A DNA stretch of 64,000 nucleotides, from IMG/VR virus record IMGVR_UViG_3300027127_000005, positions 1-64,000 of that record; one strand, given 5' to 3'. Below are positions 51,587 through 57,861 of this stretch, piece by piece. Every line of letters starts with the position of its first letter. Within the stretch, counting starts at the first letter, position 1. The translations under genes were made by a program, and so were the position numbers. Source of the DNA: a virus. Under the pieces are notes generated by a model. The model was not told the DNA's origin and did no database searches. It saw nothing but the letters and a program-made list of their open reading frames with translations.

Positions 51587-51741
51587 TGCCCTTGGTGGGG
51601 AATGATCCCACTCTCAATAGACTTGAGGTTTCGTACAAGAAGTACCCTTACGAGGGGAATCTTATCAGTGTGGGTTCAGCACACCTATCTAAAACTACTT
51701 TGTCAAGTTGAACCCTATTTCACCGTCCCAACGGCAAGGGC
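51587..51741 (-). ncRNA. unassigned 155-nt RNA with tRNA-like ends
   Basis: Begins GCCCTTG and ends CAAGGGC plus A, a perfect 7-bp acceptor-like stem, with spacers of only 3 and 5 bases to tRNA-Phe and tRNA-Ile. The 3' part has a T-arm-like GTGGG-ATCATTC-CCCAC and before it a variable-arm-like CTCAA-GTCTA-TTGAG. The 5' part has CCGT-TGGG-ACGG, then GGGTTCA pairing with TGAACCC about 30 bases later. No tag reading frame and no group I core. No convincing anticodon arm. Unknown function. Confidence 0.6.
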
Positions 51742-51744
51742 AAG

Positions 51745-51818
51745 CGGGAACAGTCGGATTTGAACCGACAACACCAAGATCTTCAATCCTGTGCTCTACC
51801 AATTGGAGCTATGTTCCC
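51745..51818 (-). tRNA. tRNA-Phe (GAA)
   Basis: Acceptor GGGAACA/TGTTCCC, anticodon loop TTGAAGA on stem CAGGA/TCTTG. Confidence 0.9.
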
Positions 51819-51846
51819 AGTTGTTTTAAAATCCCAATAAAGGGAA

Positions 51847-51922
51847 CACCGTAGAGGGGAGTCGAACCCCCAAAAATTCACCTTGAAAGGGTGATGACTT
51901 TAACCAGTTTGTCTACTACGGC
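51847..51922 (-). tRNA. tRNA-Glu (UUC)
   Basis: Acceptor GCCGTAG/CTACGGT, discriminator G, anticodon loop CTTTCAA on TCACC/GGTGA. Confidence 0.9.
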
Positions 51923-51987
51923 ACACAGAGTAATCTAAAAGATTGTTAGATTACCTGGAATATGAAGTATCCCTAAAGATACTTCAA
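51923..51987 (-). other. hairpin spacer between tRNAs
   Basis: Two perfect stems on the minus strand: GAAGTATC/GATACTTC and GTAATCTAA/TTAGATTAC. No gene. Confidence 0.5.
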
Positions 51988-52061
51988 CGACGATGAGGAG
52001 ATTTGAACTCCCGACTTCTTCCGTGACAGGGAAGCACTCTAGACCGCTGAGTTACACCGTC
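51988..52061 (-). tRNA. tRNA-Asp (GUC)
   Basis: Acceptor GACGGTG/CATCGTC, discriminator G, anticodon loop CTGTCAC on CTTCC/GGAAG. Confidence 0.9.
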
Positions 52062-52065
52062 AAGG

Positions 52066-52147
52066 TGGGAGAGACAAGATTTGAACTTGTGAAGGCAGAG
52101 CCGACGATTTTACAGACCGTTCCCATTAACCACTCGGGCACTCTCCC
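52066..52147 (-). tRNA. tRNA-Tyr (GUA)
   Basis: Acceptor GGGAGAG/CTCTCCC, long variable region, anticodon loop CTGTAAA. Confidence 0.9.
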
Positions 52148-52169
52148 ATTAGATAAGTTTAATGACTTT

Positions 52170-52763
52170 CTAGGTCAAATGAGAATAAAGATTATTCAAA
52201 TAATCTTTTTTGTCTTCATCCGAAAGTTTTTGATAATGTGCCCATCTAACTCTAATAGTTTCAATACCTAATGATTTTAGATATTCATCTCTATAAAAGT
52301 TAGACTTAACTATCCTTTCATCCACATAATGCTGTTCTCCATCTATTTCAAGAGCAATATCTCCGATACGGAAATCAATACTATAAATTGATACTGGTTG
52401 CTCCGAAATAAAAGAAACTCCTTTATCTAATAACCACTTTTCAAAATAACTTTCTGGGTAAGATTGTCCTTTCGAATAATGATTAAGTTTATAAGGAACT
52501 TTATCTGGATTTTCTTTCAGATAGTTTTTTCTAGCAATAGAGATTTTTTTCTTTGTTTCCTCAGTTAGTGGGTGGCTTGGCGCAAGTTTGCGTGCCTGAC
52601 TCTTATTTCTGGAAACAAAATCACCTCGTTGTTTTGCTTTGCATAGTGTAGCAGATGTGACTCCATATTTATTTTGGAGTTTCTCCCAAGTCATACCATC
52701 ATTATGGTCCTTTTGAATAAGAGACCAATCATAACGTTTATGATATTTTGATTTGTTTTCCAT
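52170..52763 (-). CDS. Vsr/EDxHD-type homing endonuclease, 197 aa
   Basis: N-terminal helix-turn-helix-like part (WEKLQNKYGVTSATLCKAKQ), a NUMOD3-like element (LTEETKKKISIARK), then the nuclease: YPESYFEKWLLDKGVSFISE, IDFRIGDIALEIDGEQHYVD, LGIETIRVRWAHY. The D...E-D-x-H/Q-H pattern is that of the very-short-patch-repair (EDxHD) nuclease fold. Leader 52768-52813 with late promoter. Confidence 0.8.
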   Translation of the reverse strand: MENKSKYHKRYDWSLIQKDHNDGMTWEKLQNKYGVTSATLCKAKQRGDFVSRNKSQARKLAPSHPLTEETKKKISIARKNYLKENPDKVPYKLNHYSKGQSYPESYFEKWLLDKGVSFISEQPVSIYSIDFRIGDIALEIDGEQHYVDERIVKSNFYRDEYLKSLGIETIRVRWAHYQKLSDEDKKDYLNNLYSHLT

Positions 52764-52767
52764 TATT

Positions 52768-52813
52768 TTGGTTAAGTATCTAACTTATTTATACAAGTAT
52801 AATACTTAACCAA
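52768..52813 (-). promoter_or_regulatory. hairpin leader with late promoter, EDxHD gene
   Basis: 12-bp perfect stem (52768-52779 with 52802-52813) encloses TATAAATA (52786-52793). No terminator hairpin inside. The 5' arm starts directly at the 3' end of tRNA-Lys. Confidence 0.7.
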
Positions 52814-52885
52814 TGAGTTCGGTGGGACTCGAACCCACAACCTTCGCCTTAAAAGGGCGTTATTCTACCATTGAATTACGAACTC
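52814..52885 (-). tRNA. tRNA-Lys (UUU)
   Basis: Acceptor GAGTTCG/CGAACTC, anticodon loop CTTTTAA on CGCC/GGCG. Confidence 0.9.
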
Positions 52886-53020
52886 AATAATATGGTAAAT
52901 ATTCAGTTTTCAAGTTTCTTTGAGGACTGCTTCCCCCACCGACTCAAGTAATATACCAGAGTTTGGACCCTGGTGGCAAATCATACGACCAGTTGAACAA
53001 CTGGCACAAGGCATAAAAAA
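52886..53020 (-). promoter_or_regulatory. promoter region of the tRNA cluster
   Basis: Minus strand: CCAGTTG/CAACTGG stem, then ACCAG...CTGGT stem and TATATTAC as -10. No gene seen. Likely start of the tRNA/tmRNA transcript, after the terminator at 53021. Confidence 0.55.
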
Positions 53021-53047
53021 GAGGGAGAACCTTTTGGATTCTCCCTC
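53021..53047 (-). terminator. rho-independent terminator
   Basis: Minus strand: GAGGGAGAA with TTCTCCCTC, 9 perfect pairs, followed by TTTTTTA. Ends the late 53073-60763 unit. Confidence 0.85.
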
Positions 53048-53072
53048 TTCATTGCTTTTATGGTTTGTTCTT

Positions 53073-53171
53073 TTAACTTTGACTTACCATATTCGCAACC
53101 AAGAGGGTCTCTCCAATAAACCAGCGGTTCATCGGATAATCACTCTTAGGTTGTGTATGAAGGTTAGTCAT
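53073..53171 (-). CDS. small late protein, 32 aa
   Basis: Reads MTNLHTQPKSDYPMNRWFIG, directly behind TATAAATA. Function unknown. Confidence 0.55.
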   Translation of the reverse strand: MTNLHTQPKSDYPMNRWFIGETLLVANMVSQS

Positions 53172-53189
53172 TGTTTTAAGTCGTTGTTT

Positions 53190-53197
53190 TATTTATA
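53190..53197 (-). promoter_or_regulatory. T4-type late promoter
   Basis: TATAAATA, 19 bases before the 32-aa gene's ATG. Confidence 0.65.
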
Positions 53198-53200
53198 AGG

Positions 53201-53398
53201 TCAAGAAGCAACTTTTTCTGCTTTTTTAGCATTCTTTACTTCGGAGATTTCTGCTCTACGAGTCTTTGCAAGTTTTGCAATTTCTTGCAGAGCTTTCCTT
53301 GCTCTAGTTCCAGCAGAACTATTTCCAGTTTCAAACTTCTCATCTTCTTGTTTCCAAGTTTCAAAAACAGAAGCAATTTGATTTACAGTATCAGACAT
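53201..53398 (-). CDS. hypothetical basic protein, 65 aa
   Basis: Starts MSDTVNQIASVFETWKQEDE. The sequence NSSAGTRARKALQEIAKLAK...RRAEISEVK is like small histone-like or capsid-interior proteins in cyanophages; this is inference. Late promoter at 53425. Confidence 0.7.
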   Translation of the reverse strand: MSDTVNQIASVFETWKQEDEKFETGNSSAGTRARKALQEIAKLAKTRRAEISEVKNAKKAEKVAS

Positions 53399-53424
53399 AA
53401 TTGTTATAAAAATAAAATAATTAT

Positions 53425-53432
53425 TATTTATA
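53425..53432 (-). promoter_or_regulatory. T4-type late promoter
   Basis: TATAAATA upstream of the 65-aa gene. Confidence 0.65.
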
Positions 53433-53490
53433 TATGTAATTTTAAACTATTAGTTTAAAATTGTCAAATTATCATCCTTGAATATAAGAA

Positions 53491-54336
53491 TCAACGATGG
53501 GTTCTCTTCCAATTCAATTCCACATTGTCTGGTTCATAAAGACTACCTTGCTCATATCCCTTTTTGATATGGTGCTTAACCTTCTTACCACCAACTCTAG
53601 ACATATTTCTAAGTTGCTTAGCTGTTGGGTCAGATTTAACATTAAGACCAATTCCACTTTCGGGGTCATTAATCTCATTTCCTAATCTAAATGCCTTACG
53701 TCTTGCTTGTTTAGACATTCTAGAAACAGGAAGGTCTTTCCTTTCTTCATACATATCGTATTCTTCACAAATACTTTCTCTCCACTCTTCACTCATATTC
53801 ACCATAATTGCTTCTGCTGCTTCATAAGTATCAGCATATCCTTCATCAAGGAGGTGAGAAAGAACTAAATCATAAAGGTCAAAACTTTCTTCACTTACAC
53901 CTCTTGCTATTTGTCTAGCAAGTTTCTTACCTTTTGGTTTTCCACCAGGACCTGATGGTTCACCTGCTTCTTCTGGATTATAGTCATATGAGTCAGTTTC
54001 ATCAGCAGCTCTATACATATTTCTATCACTTTGAGTCATAAATCTACGTTTACGACCTTGGTCAGATGATGTTGGTCTAGGATCAGTTCTTCTAGCATGA
54101 CTTGCTGCCACATCACCACCTTTAGTTCTCTTATCCTTGTTACGTTCCCTAGCAAGAGCACTAAAAGAAAGATGTGCCTTTGGAGTTAATCCATACGAAC
54201 CTTCTGCTTCATCAATATCTTGAAGATAAGGAGAAGCATAAGGCCAACGATTCATTACATTGTGCTCCTCAGAAGAAGCTTCTGTAAGAATTTGATGCGA
54301 AAGATAAGAAATGTTCTGAAGGTCCTTATAGTTCAT
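53491..54336 (-). CDS. virion-type protein with DEGYAD domain, 281 aa
   Basis: The segment LYDLVLSHLLDEGYADTYEA then IMVNMSEEWRESI (about residues 157-200) is shared with 57862 and 57200. The N-terminus is polar and low in motifs; the C-terminus is basic. Proteins with this DEGYAD..A..IM.NMSE.W motif occur as virion structural proteins of cyanophages to my memory. Late promoter at 54362. Confidence 0.7.
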   Translation of the reverse strand: MNYKDLQNISYLSHQILTEASSEEHNVMNRWPYASPYLQDIDEAEGSYGLTPKAHLSFSALARERNKDKRTKGGDVAASHARRTDPRPTSSDQGRKRRFMTQSDRNMYRAADETDSYDYNPEEAGEPSGPGGKPKGKKLARQIARGVSEESFDLYDLVLSHLLDEGYADTYEAAEAIMVNMSEEWRESICEEYDMYEERKDLPVSRMSKQARRKAFRLGNEINDPESGIGLNVKSDPTAKQLRNMSRVGGKKVKHHIKKGYEQGSLYEPDNVELNWKRTHR

Positions 54337-54361
54337 TGGTTTTTTATAGTTTTATATAATT

Positions 54362-54369
54362 TATTTATA
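54362..54369 (-). promoter_or_regulatory. T4-type late promoter
   Basis: TATAAATA upstream of the 281-aa virion-type gene, overlapping the end of the methylase gene. Confidence 0.65.
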
Positions 54370-55204
54370 AAACTGAATCCAGAACATAGTTTGTAACTAA
54401 CAATTCTGTTTTAACGTTGTCCTGAGTTCCTTTTTCCCCACGATGAACCATTGAATATCGGAGTTTCCATTCATTCAAATTGTACTCTTTATAACGATTC
54501 AGCAACCAATCATTTAGATTATATGTAATCATAAAACGATGAGGGCACTTATCTACATCATCAGCAAATCTTTCGTGTGAGAATGATGAATGAAGTTTCC
54601 TTCCAGTTCCATAAAGGAAATCCTTGATATCATAAGGTGGGTCAAGAAATACAAATACTTCCTCACCAGGGTCATTCATTACCTCGGCATAATCAATATT
54701 AGTAATCTTCCAATTCTTGATAATATAAGAATACTTTGGAAGTTTATCAATTCCAACCAAAGAGAAGTTGGAACGTGATGCTTGAACTGAGAAAGTAGAA
54801 TTCTCAGTCAAACCAGAATAAGAACACTTATTCAGAATAAAGAAAGCAACTGCTTGTTCTAATGGTTCAAGAGTTTCAATGTCACTCTGATACCGATCGA
54901 ACAAGTCTTTATGTGCTTCATCATCTCCATTCACTTCTTCTTTGATTGCTCTTAATTTGTCTTTAAGAACTTGTCCATTATCACGGAGTTGAATCCAAAA
55001 GTTATAAAGATAAAAATACTTATCATTTACCCAAATAGGAACTTTTGGATAGTTCTGCGAAACCATTAAAGAAATGCTTCCACCACCCAAGAATGGTTCT
55101 CTAAACTCCTTGAAATCACTAGGAAACCAAGGAGCAAGAGTTTTAAGTGCTTTACTCTTTCCTCCGGGATAACGGAGCATTGTCTTTAATGGAAATTGTT
55201 TCAT
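54365..55204 (-). CDS. Dam-like N6-adenine DNA methyltransferase, 279 aa
   Basis: Class D12 layout: RYPGGKSKAL (motif X), REPFLGGGSISL (motif I, SAM binding), then NKCSYSGLTE, and DPPY (motif IV catalytic) in FVFLDPPYDIKDFLY. Length matches Dam/T4-Dam. It methylates adenine in a short site, probably GATC by family. Stop-to-start distance to 55210 is 5 bases. Confidence 0.85.
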   Translation of the reverse strand: MKQFPLKTMLRYPGGKSKALKTLAPWFPSDFKEFREPFLGGGSISLMVSQNYPKVPIWVNDKYFYLYNFWIQLRDNGQVLKDKLRAIKEEVNGDDEAHKDLFDRYQSDIETLEPLEQAVAFFILNKCSYSGLTENSTFSVQASRSNFSLVGIDKLPKYSYIIKNWKITNIDYAEVMNDPGEEVFVFLDPPYDIKDFLYGTGRKLHSSFSHERFADDVDKCPHRFMITYNLNDWLLNRYKEYNLNEWKLRYSMVHRGEKGTQDNVKTELLVTNYVLDSVL

Positions 55205-55209
55205 TTAGT

Positions 55210-55794
55210 CTATTGTGCTTGTTCCCAAATGTATTTTAGCAGAGTTTTGCTCTCAGGTACAACATTAACTTCTTCTACATCATTTATGCCATCATAAATC
55301 ATTGTAATATCTTCCTGAGAAACTGAGAAAGTAATTCTCGATTTACCTTCAGTAAAGTTTTTAGAAAACAGAAGTTTTGCGTCAAGAACGGCAAGTCGGT
55401 GAGTCCAAGGATCAATCAAAACAAACCATTCGGACCTAGTTTTGAACTCAGAAACTCCCGACTGAGTTTTTTTGAAATCCCAAGTTTTTGATTTGATCAA
55501 CCAAGATTTCTTTTCTTGGGGTTCCAAACCAAATTTTTTCGTTTTTGCATCCCAAAGATGTTTTGTGCGATAAAGACCATCTGGGTCATTTTTTTCTTTC
55601 TTTTCTGATGCTTTAATATCAATATATTTTGAGAAGGTTTCAATGAATCCAAATTCAATTGATTCACCCCTAGCAAAACAATCAATCCCTTCATTTAGGG
55701 GATACATCGCAGCAACTTTATTTGCTTGAATGAAGAATTTTTTATATTCCTCAGAGGGAATAGTTTTCAAATCGGAAATAAACTGTTCAATCAT
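55210..55794 (-). CDS. unassigned protein next to Dam, 194 aa
   Basis: Start at MIEQFISDLKTIPSEEYKKF. Alpha/beta protein. FIETFSKYIDIKAS and a later KSWLIKSKTW could be a remnant PD-(D/E)xK core (Asp, then IDIK), which next to a methylase would suggest a restriction-type nuclease. That is inference; no family is recognised. Confidence 0.65.
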   Translation of the reverse strand: MIEQFISDLKTIPSEEYKKFFIQANKVAAMYPLNEGIDCFARGESIEFGFIETFSKYIDIKASEKKEKNDPDGLYRTKHLWDAKTKKFGLEPQEKKSWLIKSKTWDFKKTQSGVSEFKTRSEWFVLIDPWTHRLAVLDAKLLFSKNFTEGKSRITFSVSQEDITMIYDGINDVEEVNVVPESKTLLKYIWEQAQ

Positions 55795-55823
55795 AATACT
55801 AATAACTGAAATAATGTGTGTTT

Positions 55824-55838
55824 GCCCTTTCGGGCAAG
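55824..55838 (-). terminator. stem-loop after tRNA-Leu
   Basis: Minus strand: TTGCCC-GAAA-GGGCAA with a GAAA tetraloop, just after the tRNA 3' end. No long T run. Confidence 0.5.
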
Positions 55839-56181
55839 TGCGAGTAGGGAGACTTGAACTCCCACGGGCAATGCCCAACAGATTTTCTTACCACTATAGT
55901 TTTCACTACCCTTTCGGTTTGTGGTCTGGACTATACCTTCACCATACCTTTCAGTTTAGGTGTTCCCCGTCTAGTCTCTACACGTTTTGCATTTTCTAGA
56001 TAATTCCAACCCTCTCTAGAAGCACATTGGGTAGCCGTTGTCTTTCCAACTGTCTTGCAACTTCGCTCGGTATTGCCATTTTACAGGTTTCACCGAATTT
56101 GAGGAATTACACTCATAAGGTTTCCCAAATGAGGCTCAATTTTCATAAGTCTGGTGTGTCTACCGATTCCACCATACTCGC
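55839..56181 (-). tRNA. tRNA-Leu (UAA) split by a group I intron
   Basis: 5' exon 56147-56181 ends ...GACTT (U34). 3' exon 55839-55886 starts AAAATCTG. Joined, the anticodon loop is CTTAAAA = UAA, acceptor GCGAGTA/TACTCGC, discriminator A, long variable arm GGGCA-TT-GCCC and T-arm GGGAG-TTCAAGT-CTCCC. The break is after U34, exactly where cyanobacterial and plastid tRNA-Leu(UAA) introns sit. Confidence 0.9.
55887..56146 (-). other. group I intron in tRNA-Leu(UAA), 260 nt
   Basis: Starts ATGAAAATTGAGCC and ends with G, as for the cyanobacterial intron. Core elements are visible in order: GGGAAACC, Q-like GGCAATACCGAGC, R-like GTAGAGACTAGACGGG, S-like AAGGTATAGTCC. No open reading frame inside. 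Probably self-splicing. Confidence 0.85.
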
Positions 56182-56223
56182 TTGTATGAGACCATTATAA
56201 CTCAAAGAATCATAATAGTCAAG

Positions 56224-56296
56224 TGCTCGTTACTGGGATCGAACCAGTCTATCAGGTCTTATGAGGACCGCGCTTTCGCCAGAGAGCTAAACGAGC
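56224..56296 (-). tRNA. tRNA-Met (CAU), third
   Basis: Acceptor GCTCGTT/AACGAGC, T-loop TTCGATC, anticodon loop CTCATAA on GGTC/GACC. Confidence 0.85.
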
Positions 56297-56706
56297 GTTT
56301 GTAGAAACTCTCCCCAACTATTACCATAATGAATTATATGATGACAGTTGTGGCAAAGAAGATCGCATTTATCTACTTCTTCTTTAATAGTATCCCATTT
56401 TCTATTAGCAAAAGATCTCCCATCAAGTTTTAATTCTTTTTGGGAAGGATCTCTGTGGTGAAAGCATAGTGTTGCAGGTCTATCTTCACCACAAGTTTGG
56501 CACTTACCACCTTTATATTGAAGTGCTTTCCATTTATTGGAATATGCACGTTCTTTTTGTTCGGTATAAGTATTTCTATTCACAACACAAGGATCATTTC
56601 TATACCTCCACCTTTGACGACAGGTTTCATTGCAATAAAGTTTTGCTCTTCCACCCTTTCTTTGGTGTTGTGGAACTTCTTTTCCACACGATTTACAGTT
56701 AATCAT
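56287..56706 (-). CDS. HNH endonuclease, 139 aa
   Basis: Start at MINCKSCGKEVPQHQRKGGR. Zinc-finger N-terminus (CKSCG...CNETCR), then HNH core CQTCGEDRPATLCFHHRDPS, CDLLCHNCHHIIHY. Its 3' end overlaps tRNA-Met by 10 bases. Late promoter at 56733. Confidence 0.8.
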   Translation of the reverse strand: MINCKSCGKEVPQHQRKGGRAKLYCNETCRQRWRYRNDPCVVNRNTYTEQKERAYSNKWKALQYKGGKCQTCGEDRPATLCFHHRDPSQKELKLDGRSFANRKWDTIKEEVDKCDLLCHNCHHIIHYGNSWGEFLQTLV

Positions 56707-56732
56707 TTGTGTTATGAAGATATACATACACC

Positions 56733-56740
56733 TATTTATA
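56733..56740 (-). promoter_or_regulatory. T4-type late promoter with adjacent hairpin
   Basis: TATAAATA 26 bases before the HNH ATG. An 8-bp stem GCTATTCG/CGAATAGC lies just upstream but does not enclose the promoter, unlike the five cassettes. Confidence 0.6.
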
Positions 56741-56777
56741 ATAGATGCATTCGCTATTCGCAAATAACGAATAGCAA

Positions 56778-56865
56778 TACGAGTGCCTGGATTCGAACCA
56801 GGTCAAAGCCGCTAATCTGGCGGAAAGAGTTTATAAGACTCCTCTGACTACCAAGTCTCACTCGC
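56778..56865 (-). tRNA. tRNA with anticodon UAU (Ile AUA) and long variable arm
   Basis: Acceptor GCGAGTG/CACTCGT, anticodon stem GGAGT/ACTCT with loop CTTATAA, T-arm CCTGG-TTCGAAT-CCAGG. The variable arm is long (CCGC-CAGATTA-GCGG), a Leu/Ser/Tyr hallmark, although the anticodon reads AUA Ile. Confidence 0.75.
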
Positions 56866-56903
56866 TTGAACCAGATCAATTATAGAGGATCTGGAACTCT
56901 TTG

Positions 56904-57122
56904 TCAAACAGAAATCAAAGTCCCATCTTTACGAAATTGAGAAATAAGTTTCCCAACACTATCAGCAACTTTAACCTGTTCTTTCACCAAAGTCAAGTCA
57001 TTGCACTTGAAGACATAAACTTGCTCTGGTTTGTAGGTGTAAGCAATACCTACCTGATTTTCAGCATAATCAAACTGAATCTTTGCGATAGCAGAAGAAT
57101 CAGTGAACTCAAGAACTTCCAT
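56904..57122 (-). CDS. KTSC-like small protein, 72 aa
   Basis: Starts MEVLEFTDSSAIAKIQFDYA. The pattern SSAIAKI.FDY....IAYTY...VYVFKC and then DSVGKLISQF resembles the KTSC domain found in phage proteins. Role unknown. Confidence 0.65.
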   Translation of the reverse strand: MEVLEFTDSSAIAKIQFDYAENQVGIAYTYKPEQVYVFKCNDLTLVKEQVKVADSVGKLISQFRKDGTLISV

Positions 57123-57134
57123 CGGTTTTCCCTT

Positions 57135-57199
57135 GATTACCTAGTAATCATACCACGGATGCTGCTGCGTGGCAAGGGGAGTGGACGGTTCGGAAAGTG
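57135..57199 (-). promoter_or_regulatory. terminator-promoter module
   Basis: Minus strand: GACACTTTCCGAACCGTCCA, then CCTTGCCACGCAGCAGCATC and GTGGTATGATTAC. The -10 is TATGAT. Confidence 0.5.
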
Positions 57200-57358
57200 T
57201 CAGTCCTTAATAATTGTAGTGAACCAAGTCTCACTCATACCCTCAATGATTTTATTTGCAGATTCATTGTCATCTGCATAACCCTCCGAGATGAGATGCT
57301 CTATAAGTTGTGAATGAATCTTATAGGTTTCCTGCAATTCTCTTGGTGTTGGTTTCAT
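57200..57358 (-). CDS. DEGYAD-domain mini-protein, 52 aa
   Basis: Reads MKPTPRELQETYKIHSQLIE. LIEHLISEGYADDNESANKI then IEGMSETW is the same motif found in 53491 and 57862, here as an almost isolated domain. Late-like box AATAAATA upstream (57377-57384). Confidence 0.7.
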   Translation of the reverse strand: MKPTPRELQETYKIHSQLIEHLISEGYADDNESANKIIEGMSETWFTTIIKD

Positions 57359-57375
57359 CTGACTACTTTTTTCTT

Positions 57376-57783
57376 TTATTTATTCAAAAACCCTCTCATA
57401 CCAGTAGTAGCAACGAAACTCTCAAGACCTTTGTTAATCGGACGAACTTTGATGTAAATTTCATCAGGAACTTCACCAAAGTATCCTTGCAACCAAGGGC
57501 ACAACCAAACAGGAAGACACATAGTCGTATCAGTATAAGTTGTACCTTCTTCATCGGATACTTCTTTCACAAGAAGAGTATCATAATCATCAGGTTCTTC
57601 AAGAAAGAGAGAAATCTCAACTTCATCACCTTCAATTGGATACTTCCCAGTCTTGAAGAAGCAATGTTCGTCAATTGCTTCTTCAGTTCCATTCATCAGA
57701 AGTTCTTCAACTGTATCATTATGAGAATGATTGAAGTGGTAAAGATTGTCGTCTAGTTTGATTGCTACAACTGTAAGTTCCAT
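57376..57783 (-). CDS. hypothetical protein, 135 aa
   Basis: Start at MELTVVAIKLDDNLYHFNHS. Mixed alpha/beta. Function unknown. Confidence 0.7.
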   Translation of the reverse strand: MELTVVAIKLDDNLYHFNHSHNDTVEELLMNGTEEAIDEHCFFKTGKYPIEGDEVEISLFLEEPDDYDTLLVKEVSDEEGTTYTDTTMCLPVWLCPWLQGYFGEVPDEIYIKVRPINKGLESFVATTGMRGFLNK

Positions 57784-57784
57784 A

Positions 57785-57861
57785 AGAGTCTTGTGTTTCA
57801 AGTAGTATAGCACAAAAAAAGGTGCCTCGGGGACACCTTGGGACAGTTTGGGAAGTGGTCC
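57785..57861 (-). terminator. terminator plus promoter
   Basis: Minus strand: AAGGTGTC-CCCGA-GGCACCTT then TTTTTTT (strong rho-independent terminator), then GTGCTATACTACTTG with TATACT as -10. Confidence 0.75.

Noticed and set aside
51587-51741. 155-nt RNA considered as a second tmRNA or as tRNA-Tyr/Leu with a group I intron
   Set aside because: No resume codon or tag frame, no group I core, and Tyr and Leu(UAA) tRNAs are found elsewhere.
51467-51763. 98-codon plus-strand frame in the tRNA cluster
   Set aside because: Covers tRNA-Ile and the 155-nt RNA in the antisense direction; tRNA-like runs often stay open by chance.
55497-55694. Minus-strand 65-codon frame inside 55210-55794
   Set aside because: Shadow frame in an A-rich stretch.
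1740-57861. Recurring intergenic modules considered as CRISPR repeats
   Set aside because: They are spread over the window between different genes, with no regular spacers and no Cas genes.
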